Shown: positions 1-5,045 of the stretch, piece after piece
Numbering within the stretch: the first letter of the stretch is position 1
How the letters are laid out: each line of letters opens with the position of its first letter
Virus record (IMG/VR): IMGVR_UViG_3300009034_000186
Location: 1-26,889 of that record
Length of the DNA: 26,889 nucleotides
Source: a virus
Direction: 5' to 3' (one strand)
Notes under the pieces: generated by a model
The model's input: only the letters and a program-made list of their open reading frames with translations
Told to the model about the DNA's origin: nothing
The model's database searches: none
Position numbers and translations under genes: made by a program

Positions 1-391
1 GCCACAAATTTGAGCCACTTAAATCCGCGTCACTCAAATTCGCGCCACTCAAATCCGCGCCGCGTAAATCCGTGCCGCTCAAATCTGAATTCCACAAATT
101 CGCACAGCTCAAATTCACGTCTTGTAAGTTTGTGCTGCGCAAATTCGCCTCACGTAAATTCGCACAGTTCAAATTCACGTCGCGTAAATCTGTGCCGCGC
201 AAATTCGCGTCACGCAAATCCGCGCCGCGCAAATCCGCGCCACGTAAATCCGCGTCGCTCAAATCCGCACGCCACAAATCTGTGTCGTGTAAGTTGGCGC
301 GTTTTCCGCTAGCTATCCCGCTAGCGTACAGTTTATGTAACCGCAAAACCTTTTTCAACTCTTCTTGCGTTGGTTGGTATTGGTCGGTCAT
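1..391 (-). CDS. Pentapeptide-repeat protein, C-terminus cut by window edge
   Basis: The minus-strand frame opens with ATG at 389-391 and stays open to base 1, giving 130 codons without a stop. The first 30 residues are a charged helical segment (MTDQYQPTQEELKKVLRLHK) ending in KRANL. From there every fifth residue is Leu, in units such as GADLR, DANLR and SGANL, the A(D/N)LxX signature of pentapeptide-repeat proteins. Such proteins fold into a right-handed quadrilateral beta-helix, and some (Qnr, MfpA) mimic DNA and act on gyrase. Nothing here shows which target this one has. Its ATG overlaps the TGA of the upstream paralogue as ATGA, which suggests translational coupling. The two proteins share the N-terminal plan TxxEL(K)xx…HK…G…RANL, so they are probably duplicates. 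The family call is secure; the function is unknown. Confidence 0.9.
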   Translation of the reverse strand, partial: MTDQYQPTQEELKKVLRLHKLYASGIASGKRANLHDTDLWRADLSDADLRGADLRGADLRDANLRGTDLRDVNLNCANLREANLRSTNLQDVNLSCANLWNSDLSGTDLRGADLSGANLSDADLSGSNLW

Positions 392-1143
392 GCTGTTTCC
401 TCCTGGTTGCGTGCTTGTTTTTCATAGTGTGCGAGAATGGCATCCTCTAGTTCGTCTGGTAGAACGTCTCCAGGCGTTATCCACGAGATGATATGTGGGA
501 TAGCCCACGCGATGAACTTATCAGACAGAATTTTTAGATAATCCTTCCAATCTAGCGTCCTGCGTCCGATGACTTCCGAACCTCCCTTAATGCAAGCAAT
601 CGACACATTATACTTTTTCCACCCGTTACAGCGCATGAACTTTTCAGCGATAAGGTTATGCGAATTCCAGTTCATCGTTACATTGGACAGGTCAGTGCCC
701 CGCAAGTCAGCGCCGTACAGATTTGCGCCTTTGAGATTTGCGCCCCGCAAATCAGTGTCGCGCAAATCAGCGCAGTACAGGTCAGCGTCGTACAGATTGG
801 CCTGGTGCAGGTTGGTAAAACACAAGTCGGCCTTGCGCAGGTCAACCCTGGATAAGTTAGCGTCGGACAGATTGGTGTCGGATAGATTGGTGTCAAACAA
901 ATAAGCCCCAGATAAGTCAGCCCCGCGCAAGTAAGCCCCGCGCAAGTTGGCCCCGCGCAAGTTAGCCCCGCGTAAGTCAGCCTTGCGCAAGTACGCCTCG
1001 GATAAATCAGCGCGGAACAAGTAAGCCTCAGATAAGTCAATCTCGGATAGGTTAGCGCGGATACCGTCGCCTTCCCCCGCCACCCATTGCTTATGTTTGT
1101 TTATTATTTCCTTCAATTCTTGTTCTGTTATTTTGTTGGTCAT
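388..1143 (-). CDS. Pentapeptide-repeat protein, complete (251 aa)
   Basis: Residues 1-28 form a helical lead-in (TEQELKEIINKHKQW…). Residues about 30-155 are roughly 25 tandem pentapeptides (ADLRG, ANLRG, AYLRG, ANLYD), enough for about six coils of a beta-helix. Residues 156-251 leave the repeat and form a Trp-rich, probably helical C-terminal domain with an acidic/basic end (LEDAILAHYEKQARNQEE). A purine-rich AAGGAAA lies about 7 nt before the ATG, which supports the start. The stop overlaps the ATG of the next leftward pentapeptide-repeat gene. The repeat fold is certain. A role such as DNA mimicry or protection against a host nuclease or topoisomerase inhibitor is only an inference from other family members, and no diagnostic residue shows it. 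Confidence 0.93.
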   Translation of the reverse strand: MTNKITEQELKEIINKHKQWVAGEGDGIRANLSEIDLSEAYLFRADLSEAYLRKADLRGANLRGANLRGAYLRGADLSGAYLFDTNLSDTNLSDANLSRVDLRKADLCFTNLHQANLYDADLYCADLRDTDLRGANLKGANLYGADLRGTDLSNVTMNWNSHNLIAEKFMRCNGWKKYNVSIACIKGGSEVIGRRTLDWKDYLKILSDKFIAWAIPHIISWITPGDVLPDELEDAILAHYEKQARNQEETA

Positions 1144-1164
1144 TATGTTTTCCTTTTTGCTAGT

Positions 1165-1332
1165 CTATTGTGTGTCGGTGTTTATATAGGTGTAGGTGTA
1201 CTCATACGGGAAACCTTGTATATCCCCGATAGATATTTCGCGCCCACAGGCGCAAGCCCATAGTTCCCATTGTTCCTTCTCGTCGCCGCCTACCCGATGC
1301 GACATTTCTGCGGCGCAGTCTTTACAAATCAT
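1165..1332 (-). CDS. Small zinc-ribbon-like protein (55 aa)
   Basis: This short minus-strand frame starts at ATG 1330-1332 (MICKDCAAEM) and ends at TAG 1165-1167. AGGAG sits 8 nt ahead of the ATG, a strong ribosome-binding site that makes the gene believable despite its size. C3-x2-C6 and C27-x-C29 form a possible four-cysteine zinc knuckle. The C-terminus is Tyr/Thr-rich (YEYTYTYINTDTQ). It lies between leftward genes, 21 bases upstream of the 251-aa pentapeptide-repeat gene. Its 5' sequence (CTAGCAATAGGAG) resembles the one before that gene (CTAGCAAAAAGGA). No family is recognised. Confidence 0.7.
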   Translation of the reverse strand: MICKDCAAEMSHRVGGDEKEQWELWACACGREISIGDIQGFPYEYTYTYINTDTQ

Positions 1333-1392
1333 TGTTTATTCTCCTATTGCTAGTTGCTGACAAGTCTCATCAGGGCGATTTGTTAACCGCCG

Positions 1393-1409
1393 ACGGGGGA
1401 TAACCCCGT
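1393..1409. other. Short GC hairpin between leftward genes
   Basis: ACGGGG and CCCCGT pair around a 5-nt loop immediately after the stop of the 1417-1671 gene. No T-run follows on the minus strand, so it is not a typical intrinsic terminator. It may protect a 3' end or mark a weak or Rho-dependent stop. Confidence 0.3.
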
Positions 1410-1416
1410 TTCGACT

Positions 1417-1671
1417 TTATGAAAGAAAAGCGGCGGCTAATTCATAGGTTGCTTCTTGGGGAGTAAAATCAGCCCAGATTTGTCTGTTATCCAGTCTAAC
1501 GAATTCCCCATCAATTGGGTGGTTAACAACCTGAACCAGAATTCCAAGTTCCCAAATGAACTCTTCTGCATAGCGTTCGTGTTGCGCAACCTGTTCCATC
1601 TCGAACAAAACCCGTTGACATAATATGTATTCTGTGGTACACTGTAGTTGAAATTTGTCGTTTCTTGACAT
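1417..1671 (-). CDS. Unrecognised small protein (84 aa)
   Basis: The start MSRNDKFQLQ follows AAAGGAC about 9 nt upstream. The protein is acidic, with an amphipathic helical middle (CQRVLFEMEQVAQHERYAEEF) and a C-terminal helix (TPQEATYELAAAFLS). There is no signal peptide, membrane segment or metal motif. It is the first gene downstream of the leftward extended -10 promoter at 1734-1742, and the transcript leader carries a perfect 22-bp palindrome. That position makes it the head of the distal leftward operon (1671 to 1). I do not recognise a family. Confidence 0.75.
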   Translation of the reverse strand: MSRNDKFQLQCTTEYILCQRVLFEMEQVAQHERYAEEFIWELGILVQVVNHPIDGEFVRLDNRQIWADFTPQEATYELAAAFLS

Positions 1672-1690
1672 TGAAATTTGTCCTTTCAGT

Positions 1691-1712
1691 CACTCACCGC
1701 GCGCGGTGAGTG
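1691..1712. repeat. Perfect 22-bp palindrome in the leader of the leftward operon
   Basis: CACTCACCGCG is followed directly by its exact reverse complement CGCGGTGAGTG. On the + strand a T-rich tract (TTTGTTTTTT, 1713-1722) follows, which resembles an intrinsic terminator for rightward read-through. On the minus strand the palindrome falls in the 5' leader of the 1417-1671 gene, after the likely transcription start near 1727. It could act as an operator, a leader hairpin, or a terminator against antisense transcription. Confidence 0.7.
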
Positions 1713-1730
1713 TTTGTTTTTTAAGTTACT

Positions 1731-1786
1731 TATAGTATATCACAGAAAGTAACCTTCTCGCATTAGTAGTAGATTAGAAAGTTACC
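1731..1786 (-). promoter_or_regulatory. Leftward promoter-operator element, copy A
   Basis: Read on the minus strand it contains an extended -10, TGATATACT (-10 hexamer at 1734-1739). Upstream are two direct boxes, GGTTACTTTCT (1744-1754) and GGTAACTTTCT (1776-1786), spaced exactly 32 bp apart, about three helical turns. The same 56 bp recurs at 4096-4151 with 52 of 56 bases identical. There is no good -35 hexamer, which fits an activator-dependent or extended -10 promoter. The paired boxes are the likely protein-binding sites. Confidence 0.7.
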
Positions 1787-1792
1787 AGTCCT

Positions 1793-2026
1793 CTATTCAC
1801 TATCATCCAGCGAGACCAGAGGCCAGGGACAATCGTCCTTCCAGGCTCCGCGCTGCTCTTTAGGCAGGGGCCATTTATCGCCTAAATACGCGGGTATTAC
1901 ATACCGACAAATGAAAGTTGCAATCGGCATCGCCCTTCCAAAACGCTTATGGATATATGCAATGAGCGCTTTGTTTTCTTCATCTGTGAGGGTTAGTTTG
2001 TAATATACTCTCTTCGCATTCGCCAT
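1793..2026 (-). CDS. Unrecognised basic small protein (77 aa)
   Basis: MANAKRVYYKLTLTDEEN starts 5 nt after AAGGGGC, a good ribosome-binding site. The protein looks like a short helical domain (LTDEENKALIAYIHKRFG) followed by a hydrophobic helix and a Trp/Pro-rich tail (WPLPKEQRGAWKDDCPWPL). The N-terminal strand followed by helices loosely resembles a small DNA-binding fold such as ribbon-helix-helix, but no motif confirms it. It follows the 136-aa gene by 13 bases in the same leftward operon and ends just before promoter copy A. Confidence 0.72.
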   Translation of the reverse strand: MANAKRVYYKLTLTDEENKALIAYIHKRFGRAMPIATFICRYVIPAYLGDKWPLPKEQRGAWKDDCPWPLVSLDDSE

Positions 2027-2039
2027 TCATGCCCCTTTC

Positions 2040-2450
2040 TTAGTAATCGATCAGCTTGTTCATGTCCATCCTGGGGCAGACCGGCTCTTCCGGTTGCAAC
2101 CCCCATGGTGTGTTGGTAGCCGGATAAGTCCGATGATCTTCCCAGAGTAATCCACATTCTGGACATAGATCATCGTCGCTATCATCCGCGCCCGTCTTCA
2201 GCAAGGCGCGTTTGTTAATCTCCACGCGAATAGCATTCTTCAACTGAAGATCATTTGACAGAACATAAGACTTGAATAATTGCTCATCAGTCATTTCGGC
2301 GGGATTTATTTTTGAAAGTCGCGCTTGCCAGCGCTCTTTTTGTCGCTCATAGCACCCTTTCCAGTCAGGGCAATCGGCGCGTTCAATAATGCGACGGTTG
2401 AATTTCGATAGGCTACTCAAACATTCTGATGTTGGATAAATATGGCTCAT
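2040..2450 (-). CDS. Unrecognised protein with a CPEC zinc-knuckle-like motif (136 aa)
   Basis: The N-terminal 75 residues are helical and charged (KGCYERQKERWQARL, MTDEQLFKSYVLSND). The C-terminal part carries CPECGLLWEDH, then an isolated Cys in PVCP, which could form a Cys/His metal site. It lies 18 bases after the 164-aa gene and 13 bases before the 77-aa gene, in one leftward transcript. No enzyme motif is visible. It is a phage accessory gene of unknown role. Confidence 0.75.
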   Translation of the reverse strand: MSHIYPTSECLSSLSKFNRRIIERADCPDWKGCYERQKERWQARLSKINPAEMTDEQLFKSYVLSNDLQLKNAIRVEINKRALLKTGADDSDDDLCPECGLLWEDHRTYPATNTPWGLQPEEPVCPRMDMNKLIDY

Positions 2451-2468
2451 TATGACTCTTCCTTCTGA

Positions 2469-2963
2469 TTAATCATTCTCAGTAGGGACATGGCCGCAAT
2501 TATTCCGTATGCGACATTTCCGCTCTTCCACCATTGCAATAGTGTTGTATTTCAACTCACCACTTGCCGAGCATCGAAAGTGTAAATAACGCTGCTGCTT
2601 AAAGTACCAATCGGGGTCTTCCATGACCTCGATACAGTATTGCTGAATTTCTTTGTCGCTTAGTCCTTGGGGCAGTAAAATGTGCTCATGGGCGCTATTA
2701 ATCTCGTAGCCGCCAGGGAACGCGCCCACCGACGGCGCATTGGTTACGCGCTGAACATGGGCAGTGTTGGTTCCATAGGTTATTACCAGATAATGTATAT
2801 CATCGCGTTGCCCAATATAGATATATTCGCTCATGTCTACCTCGCAAAATCCACCTTCTCCAATTCCTCCCGCGCTATTCCAATCGACAGAATAGACCGA
2901 GGAGAAAGGGGAGAAAGGGTGATGTCCTGCGGCTGTGTTCAAAGTTGCGTTCATTTTAGTCAT
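2469..2963 (-). CDS. Unrecognised protein (164 aa)
   Basis: The start is supported by AAGGAG 8 nt before the ATG (MTKMNATLNTAAGHHP). The protein is mixed alpha/beta with a Gly-rich N-terminus and a Cys-containing C-terminus (FRCSAS, RKCRIRNNCGH) that could bind metal. It has no transmembrane segment or signal peptide. It is the first gene after the terminator at 3004-3046 and has its own candidate promoter at 2979-3008, so it probably begins a separate leftward transcript. No family is recognised. Confidence 0.75.
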   Translation of the reverse strand: MTKMNATLNTAAGHHPFSPFSSVYSVDWNSAGGIGEGGFCEVDMSEYIYIGQRDDIHYLVITYGTNTAHVQRVTNAPSVGAFPGGYEINSAHEHILLPQGLSDKEIQQYCIEVMEDPDWYFKQQRYLHFRCSASGELKYNTIAMVEERKCRIRNNCGHVPTEND

Positions 2964-2978
2964 TGTTCAGTCTCCTTG

Positions 2979-3008
2979 AATATAGAAACATCTTATCGTT
3001 TGACTCAA
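2979..3008 (-). promoter_or_regulatory. Candidate leftward promoter for the 164-aa gene
   Basis: On the minus strand TTGAGT (3003-3008) and TATATT (2979-2984) are separated by 18 bp, matching four and five bases of the sigma-70 consensus. The -35 lies inside the distal arm of the terminator hairpin, a compact terminator-promoter junction. Confidence 0.4.
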
Positions 3009-3046
3009 AACCCCGGCAAGTTGCGCCGGGCTTGAGGGGTTTTGAG
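3004..3046 (-). terminator. Intrinsic terminator of the proximal leftward operon
   Basis: CTCAAAACCCC (3004-3014) and GGGGTTTTGAG (3036-3046) are exact inverted repeats around a GC-rich core (CCGGC…GCCGG). It follows the stop of the 85-aa gene on the minus strand. Its left arm, AAAACCCCTCAAG, resembles the start of the well-known T7-type terminator. Symmetry means it could act on both strands. Confidence 0.65.
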
Positions 3047-3059
3047 ATGGTTGTGGGGT

Positions 3060-3317
3060 TTAGCGGCCATTTCCCTTGAACGTTGGTAACGGATGCGCCC
3101 AGGCAGCATGAGAAAACCCTAACTGTATTACAATTTCCTCATATCCTACAAATTTGGAATTATCCCACGTTTCGAATTCGTCAGGCGGGGCGTTTCGTAA
3201 TTCAGCGCATTTTTTAATACCGTCGTCTATAGTGCCGATAATTGCAAAATTTCGCCCGTTCGGGTTGTTTATCATAATGATGTATGGTTTTTGTTCGTGT
3301 ATTTCGTTTGCGTTCAT
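3060..3317 (-). CDS. Unrecognised small protein (85 aa)
   Basis: ATG 3315-3317 follows a near-perfect AAGGAG 8 nt upstream. The protein is alpha/beta, with a short strand pair (KPYIIMINNPNGRNFAIIGTIDDG) followed by helices. It has no metal or catalytic motif. The upstream nuclease gene now reads 104 bases into this gene. Removing the 14-bp duplication at 3381-3408 would put the nuclease stop TGA at 3314-3316, overlapping this ATG as ATGA. That arrangement implies the two genes were once coupled. Two hairpins (3334-3349 and 3353-3366) lie just upstream of its ribosome-binding site. Confidence 0.75.
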   Translation of the reverse strand: MNANEIHEQKPYIIMINNPNGRNFAIIGTIDDGIKKCAELRNAPPDEFETWDNSKFVGYEEIVIQLGFSHAAWAHPLPTFKGNGR

Positions 3318-3804
3318 TTCGTGTTCTCCTTGTGCGCCCTAGTGGGCGCTGTCCCACAATTGTGGGGGTAGATAATATCGAGCGAATTATTGTTAGCGAA
3401 TTATTGTTATAAATAAACCACTCCCCACGATGATGATAATCCCCCAACATCCGGTGGATACATGCTTCGTTTTCTGGATTTCCTGTTATATGCCCCAAAA
3501 GAGTTAATTCGTGTGCATTGGCGGTTTGTAACGAATTGATCCTCCTTTTTATGTTTTTGCTATAGCCCACTTTCACCATACTTGTTTTCTCGCACAAAAG
3601 GAAGTAAACAAATCCATTGAGGGCGGGTGTGCGCTTGCGCCTTTGGTTGGATTGGATTCGTGATATAATCCTTTCCCGGTTTTTAGCGTAATATCTGGCA
3701 TTCGCCGCCGCTTTTTTACACGCAGGCGAACAATATTTCGCCTGCGGATGTGATGTATATGGAATGAAATGGGTATTACATGTCGGGCAAATATATCTAA
3801 GCAT
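3214..3804 (-). CDS. Zinc-finger plus GIY-YIG-like (T5orf172/MUG113) nuclease, 3' end frameshifted
   Basis: Residues 1-32 form a Cys4 knuckle (C6-x2-C9 and C25-x3-C29 in AKYCSPACKK). A basic linker follows (RRKRTP, to about 60). Residues 65-130 match the T5orf172/MUG113 branch of the GIY-YIG fold: VYFLL, KVGYS, a conserved Arg (KRRI), LQTAN, a glutamate in NPENEACIH, and RGEWF. These proteins are small phage nucleases or DNA-binding proteins, often mobile. GAGGG precedes the ATG. After residue 137 the sequence turns into an Arg-rich tail (GRTRRTRNERKRNTRTK) that overlaps the next gene. A tandem 14-bp duplication at 3381-3408 explains this: without it the protein would be 158 aa and end in an ATGA overlap. 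The catalytic domain is intact. Confidence 0.85.
   Translation of the reverse strand: MLRYICPTCNTHFIPYTSHPQAKYCSPACKKAAANARYYAKNRERIISRIQSNQRRKRTPALNGFVYFLLCEKTSMVKVGYSKNIKRRINSLQTANAHELTLLGHITGNPENEACIHRMLGDYHHRGEWFIYNNNSLTIIRSILSTPTIVGQRPLGRTRRTRNERKRNTRTKTIHHYDKQPERAKFCNYRHYRRRY
3334..3366. other. Two hairpins upstream of the 85-aa gene
   Basis: GCGCCC/GGGCGC with a 4-nt loop (3334-3349) and the palindrome CCCACAATTGTGGG (3353-3366) lie immediately before the AAGGAG of the 3060-3317 gene. They may tune its translation. They lie inside the present reading frame of the nuclease tail, another sign that the tail is not ancestral. Confidence 0.45.
3381..3408. repeat. Exact 14-bp tandem duplication
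   Basis: AGCGAATTATTGTT occurs twice in a row (3381-3394 and 3395-3408). Fourteen is not a multiple of three, so it shifts the reading frame of the nuclease gene that contains it. Confidence 0.9.
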
Positions 3805-3828
3805 TTAAACCCTCACAATGAGTATGTT

Positions 3829-4047
3829 TTAGTCTTCCCAGTCGCCATTATCATAAGTTACAAAAGCGCGGAAACCGAGGCTATCGCGATATATCGTGCT
3901 CGATTCACGAGCGTCGATTTCATCTTTGATACTTACCTGGGTAACTTCCATCGCGTCGGCAATGTATCGTATAACCTCACGTTTTGTCGCAAAATAATCT
4001 ACACTGTGATACCCGTCTGTTCCTTTAATCTCTACCTGATAGTTCAT
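3829..4047 (-). CDS. Unrecognised small acidic protein (72 aa), first gene of the leftward operon
   Basis: I chose ATG 4045-4047 (MNYQVEIKGTDGYHS) because AAGGAG lies 7 nt upstream. A longer in-frame ATG at 4063-4065 would place that ribosome-binding site inside the gene. The protein has a beta-hairpin N-terminus, a helix (TKREVIRYIADAMEV) and an acidic end (YDNGDWED). It has no recognised domain. It lies directly downstream of promoter copy B, so it is likely the earliest product of the leftward module. A regulatory or anti-host role is possible but nothing shows it. Confidence 0.75.
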   Translation of the reverse strand: MNYQVEIKGTDGYHSVDYFATKREVIRYIADAMEVTQVSIKDEIDARESSTIYRDSLGFRAFVTYDNGDWED

Positions 4048-4095
4048 GTCTGTTCTCCTTATCATCGTCTGCGCGTTATCGCGCTCTTAACTACC

Positions 4096-4151
4096 TATAG
4101 TATATCACAGAAAGTAACCGTTTGGCATTAGTAATAGATTAGAAAGTTACC
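4096..4151 (-). promoter_or_regulatory. Leftward promoter-operator element, copy B, at the divergence point
   Basis: This is the second copy of the 56-bp element: extended -10 TGATATACT (hexamer at 4099-4104, minus strand) and boxes GGTTACTTTCT (4109-4119) and GGTAACTTTCT (4141-4151), again 32 bp apart. It drives the 72-aa gene leftward. The outer box overlaps the -35 position of the rightward promoter candidate at 4147-4175, so one protein bound there could affect both directions. Confidence 0.7.
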
Positions 4152-4175
4152 GCGCTTTGTGTGATATGCTACAAT
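4147..4175 (+). promoter_or_regulatory. Candidate rightward promoter
   Basis: TACAAT (4170-4175) is a good -10. Seventeen bp upstream TTACCG (4147-4152) matches only three of six -35 bases and lies in the operator box. It precedes the first rightward gene at 4199. Confidence 0.4.
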
Positions 4176-4198
4176 GAGGATAGTCGAGGCGTAGGCCA

Positions 4199-4501
4199 GT
4201 GGTGGATCGTATGGACAGGATAGACAGGCTATTTCTTATCGCTATTATGATTGTATCGTGCCTTGTGGCGTTGGGGCTGTTGCTAATCTGGAATAGCGAC
4301 AGAACAGACAACAGAGACGAGTTGGTAGAACATTGCGAGATGTTGGTTATGCTGATGTTTGATGATGAAGCCGAGACGGAGCATTGCGCGGAATGGGCGC
4401 AATTGTTTTATCGAACATATAAAACAGAAGTCGATAAATGTTTTGAATTGTATGATGACGCGCTGTTGGCGCGTTGTTTAGGGCAGATCGCGGATGGGTA
4501 A
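4199..4501 (+). CDS. Small single-pass membrane protein (100 aa)
   Basis: The frame opens at GTG 4199. An in-frame ATG at 4211 (MDRIDRLFL) with GGTGGA just upstream is an equally good start. Residues about 12-31 (FLIAIMIVSCLVALGLLLIW) form a hydrophobic transmembrane helix after a short charged N-terminus. The rest is acidic and Cys-containing (EHCEML, EHCAEW, DKCFEL, ARCLG) and is probably extracytoplasmic or a soluble helical domain. It is the first rightward gene and overlaps the next by 8 bases. It is unlike a canonical holin because it has one membrane segment and a large acidic tail. The role is unknown. Confidence 0.75.
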   Translation: MVDRMDRIDRLFLIAIMIVSCLVALGLLLIWNSDRTDNRDELVEHCEMLVMLMFDDEAETEHCAEWAQLFYRTYKTEVDKCFELYDDALLARCLGQIADG

Positions 4502-4892
4502 TCGCCTGGAATTAGCGAGATCATGGGCGGCCATTATCGGTTATTACGCTGTTTGGCGGCCGACAGAATGGGCGGCGCTTGAGCTGTGGCGTACCGGCCA
4601 AATAAAAGCAAAAAGTTACATAGGGCATGAATACGCTTATCCTCGTTGGATGCCCGACCACGAGAAGCCGTTGGATTTAGACTGGCTACACGCCGCGTCC
4701 GCGCATCCCGATTGCGTTGGCTATAGGTGCAATAATTGCGAGCAACGCAAGCCACTGAGTGACTATTACCAGGATGAAACTTGCAAAACGGGATACAAAA
4801 CAATCTGTAAAGGCTGTATTCGCAAACAGGAACGCCAGCGCTACGCTAAAAATATGCAACGCCCGATACGTCCATATGCGCGTAATGAATAA
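4494..4892 (+). CDS. Zinc-finger protein resembling the lead domain of phage endonuclease VII/HNH proteins (132 aa)
   Basis: Residues 79-118 contain C79-x2-C82, then RKPLSDYYQDETCKTGYKTI, then C105-x2-C108 and a basic helix (IRKQERQRYAKN). This Cys4 module commonly precedes an endonuclease VII or HNH domain in phage proteins. Here the protein ends soon after the helix, so no His/Asn nuclease core is present. It may be a stand-alone DNA-binding protein or a truncated nuclease. The N-terminal half is Trp-rich (WRPTEWAALELWRTGQIK) and unrecognised. The ATG lies inside the preceding gene (ATGGGTAA), which suggests coupling. Confidence 0.8.
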   Translation: MGNRLELARSWAAIIGYYAVWRPTEWAALELWRTGQIKAKSYIGHEYAYPRWMPDHEKPLDLDWLHAASAHPDCVGYRCNNCEQRKPLSDYYQDETCKTGYKTICKGCIRKQERQRYAKNMQRPIRPYARNE

Positions 4893-4915
4893 TTTCTTAA
4901 TTTCTTTCGGATGCC

Positions 4916-4943
4916 TTGACAATATTTATACTTGCTTTATAAT
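4916..4943 (+). promoter_or_regulatory. Consensus sigma-70 promoter
   Basis: TTGACA (4916-4921) and TATAAT (4938-4943) match the consensus perfectly with a 16-bp spacer. Predicted transcription start is near 4950. It is the best promoter in the window, yet only a short terminated segment lies directly downstream. Confidence 0.8.
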
Positions 4944-4949
4944 AGGATC

Positions 4950-5037
4950 AGGAGTTGCAATATTGCGATTCCACAGGAAACACGTTAAACTAAATCGAAT
5001 AGTGGAAACGCCACGCCAAACGTCACGTGGCGTTTTT
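4950..5037 (+). ncRNA. Candidate small RNA (~88 nt)
   Basis: A perfect promoter fires into this segment, which ends at an intrinsic terminator. It has no ATG-initiated gene. A TTG-started 34-codon frame would run past the terminator to 5067, so it is unlikely to be the product. Visible helices are the palindrome GCAATATTGC (4957-4966), TTCCAC (4969-4974) pairing with GTGGAA (5002-5007), and the terminator stem. It could be a stand-alone regulatory RNA or the leader of a controlled read-through transcript into the 5307 gene. No known RNA family is recognised. Confidence 0.5.
5006..5037 (+). terminator. Intrinsic terminator
   Basis: AAACGCCACG (5006-5015) pairs over 10 bp with CGTGGCGTTT (5026-5035) around a 10-nt loop. 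The 3' arm merges with the T-run TTTTT (5033-5037). Confidence 0.8.
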
Positions 5038-5045
5038 ACATTCTA

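Noticed and set aside
1-290. Short regularly spaced DNA repeats that could suggest a CRISPR array
   Set aside because: The period is 15 bases with no unique spacers and translates cleanly to pentapeptide repeats.
1-1040. Several open frames opposite or out of frame with the pentapeptide-repeat genes, with Arg/Ser/Asn- or Pro/Thr/Cys-rich repeats
   Set aside because: They are created by the 15-base periodicity of the real repeats on the minus strand and show no independent start signals.
4096-4175. Possible origin of replication at the divergence point
   Set aside because: There are only two boxes and a promoter; no iteron array, AT-rich unwinding tract or replication gene is nearby.
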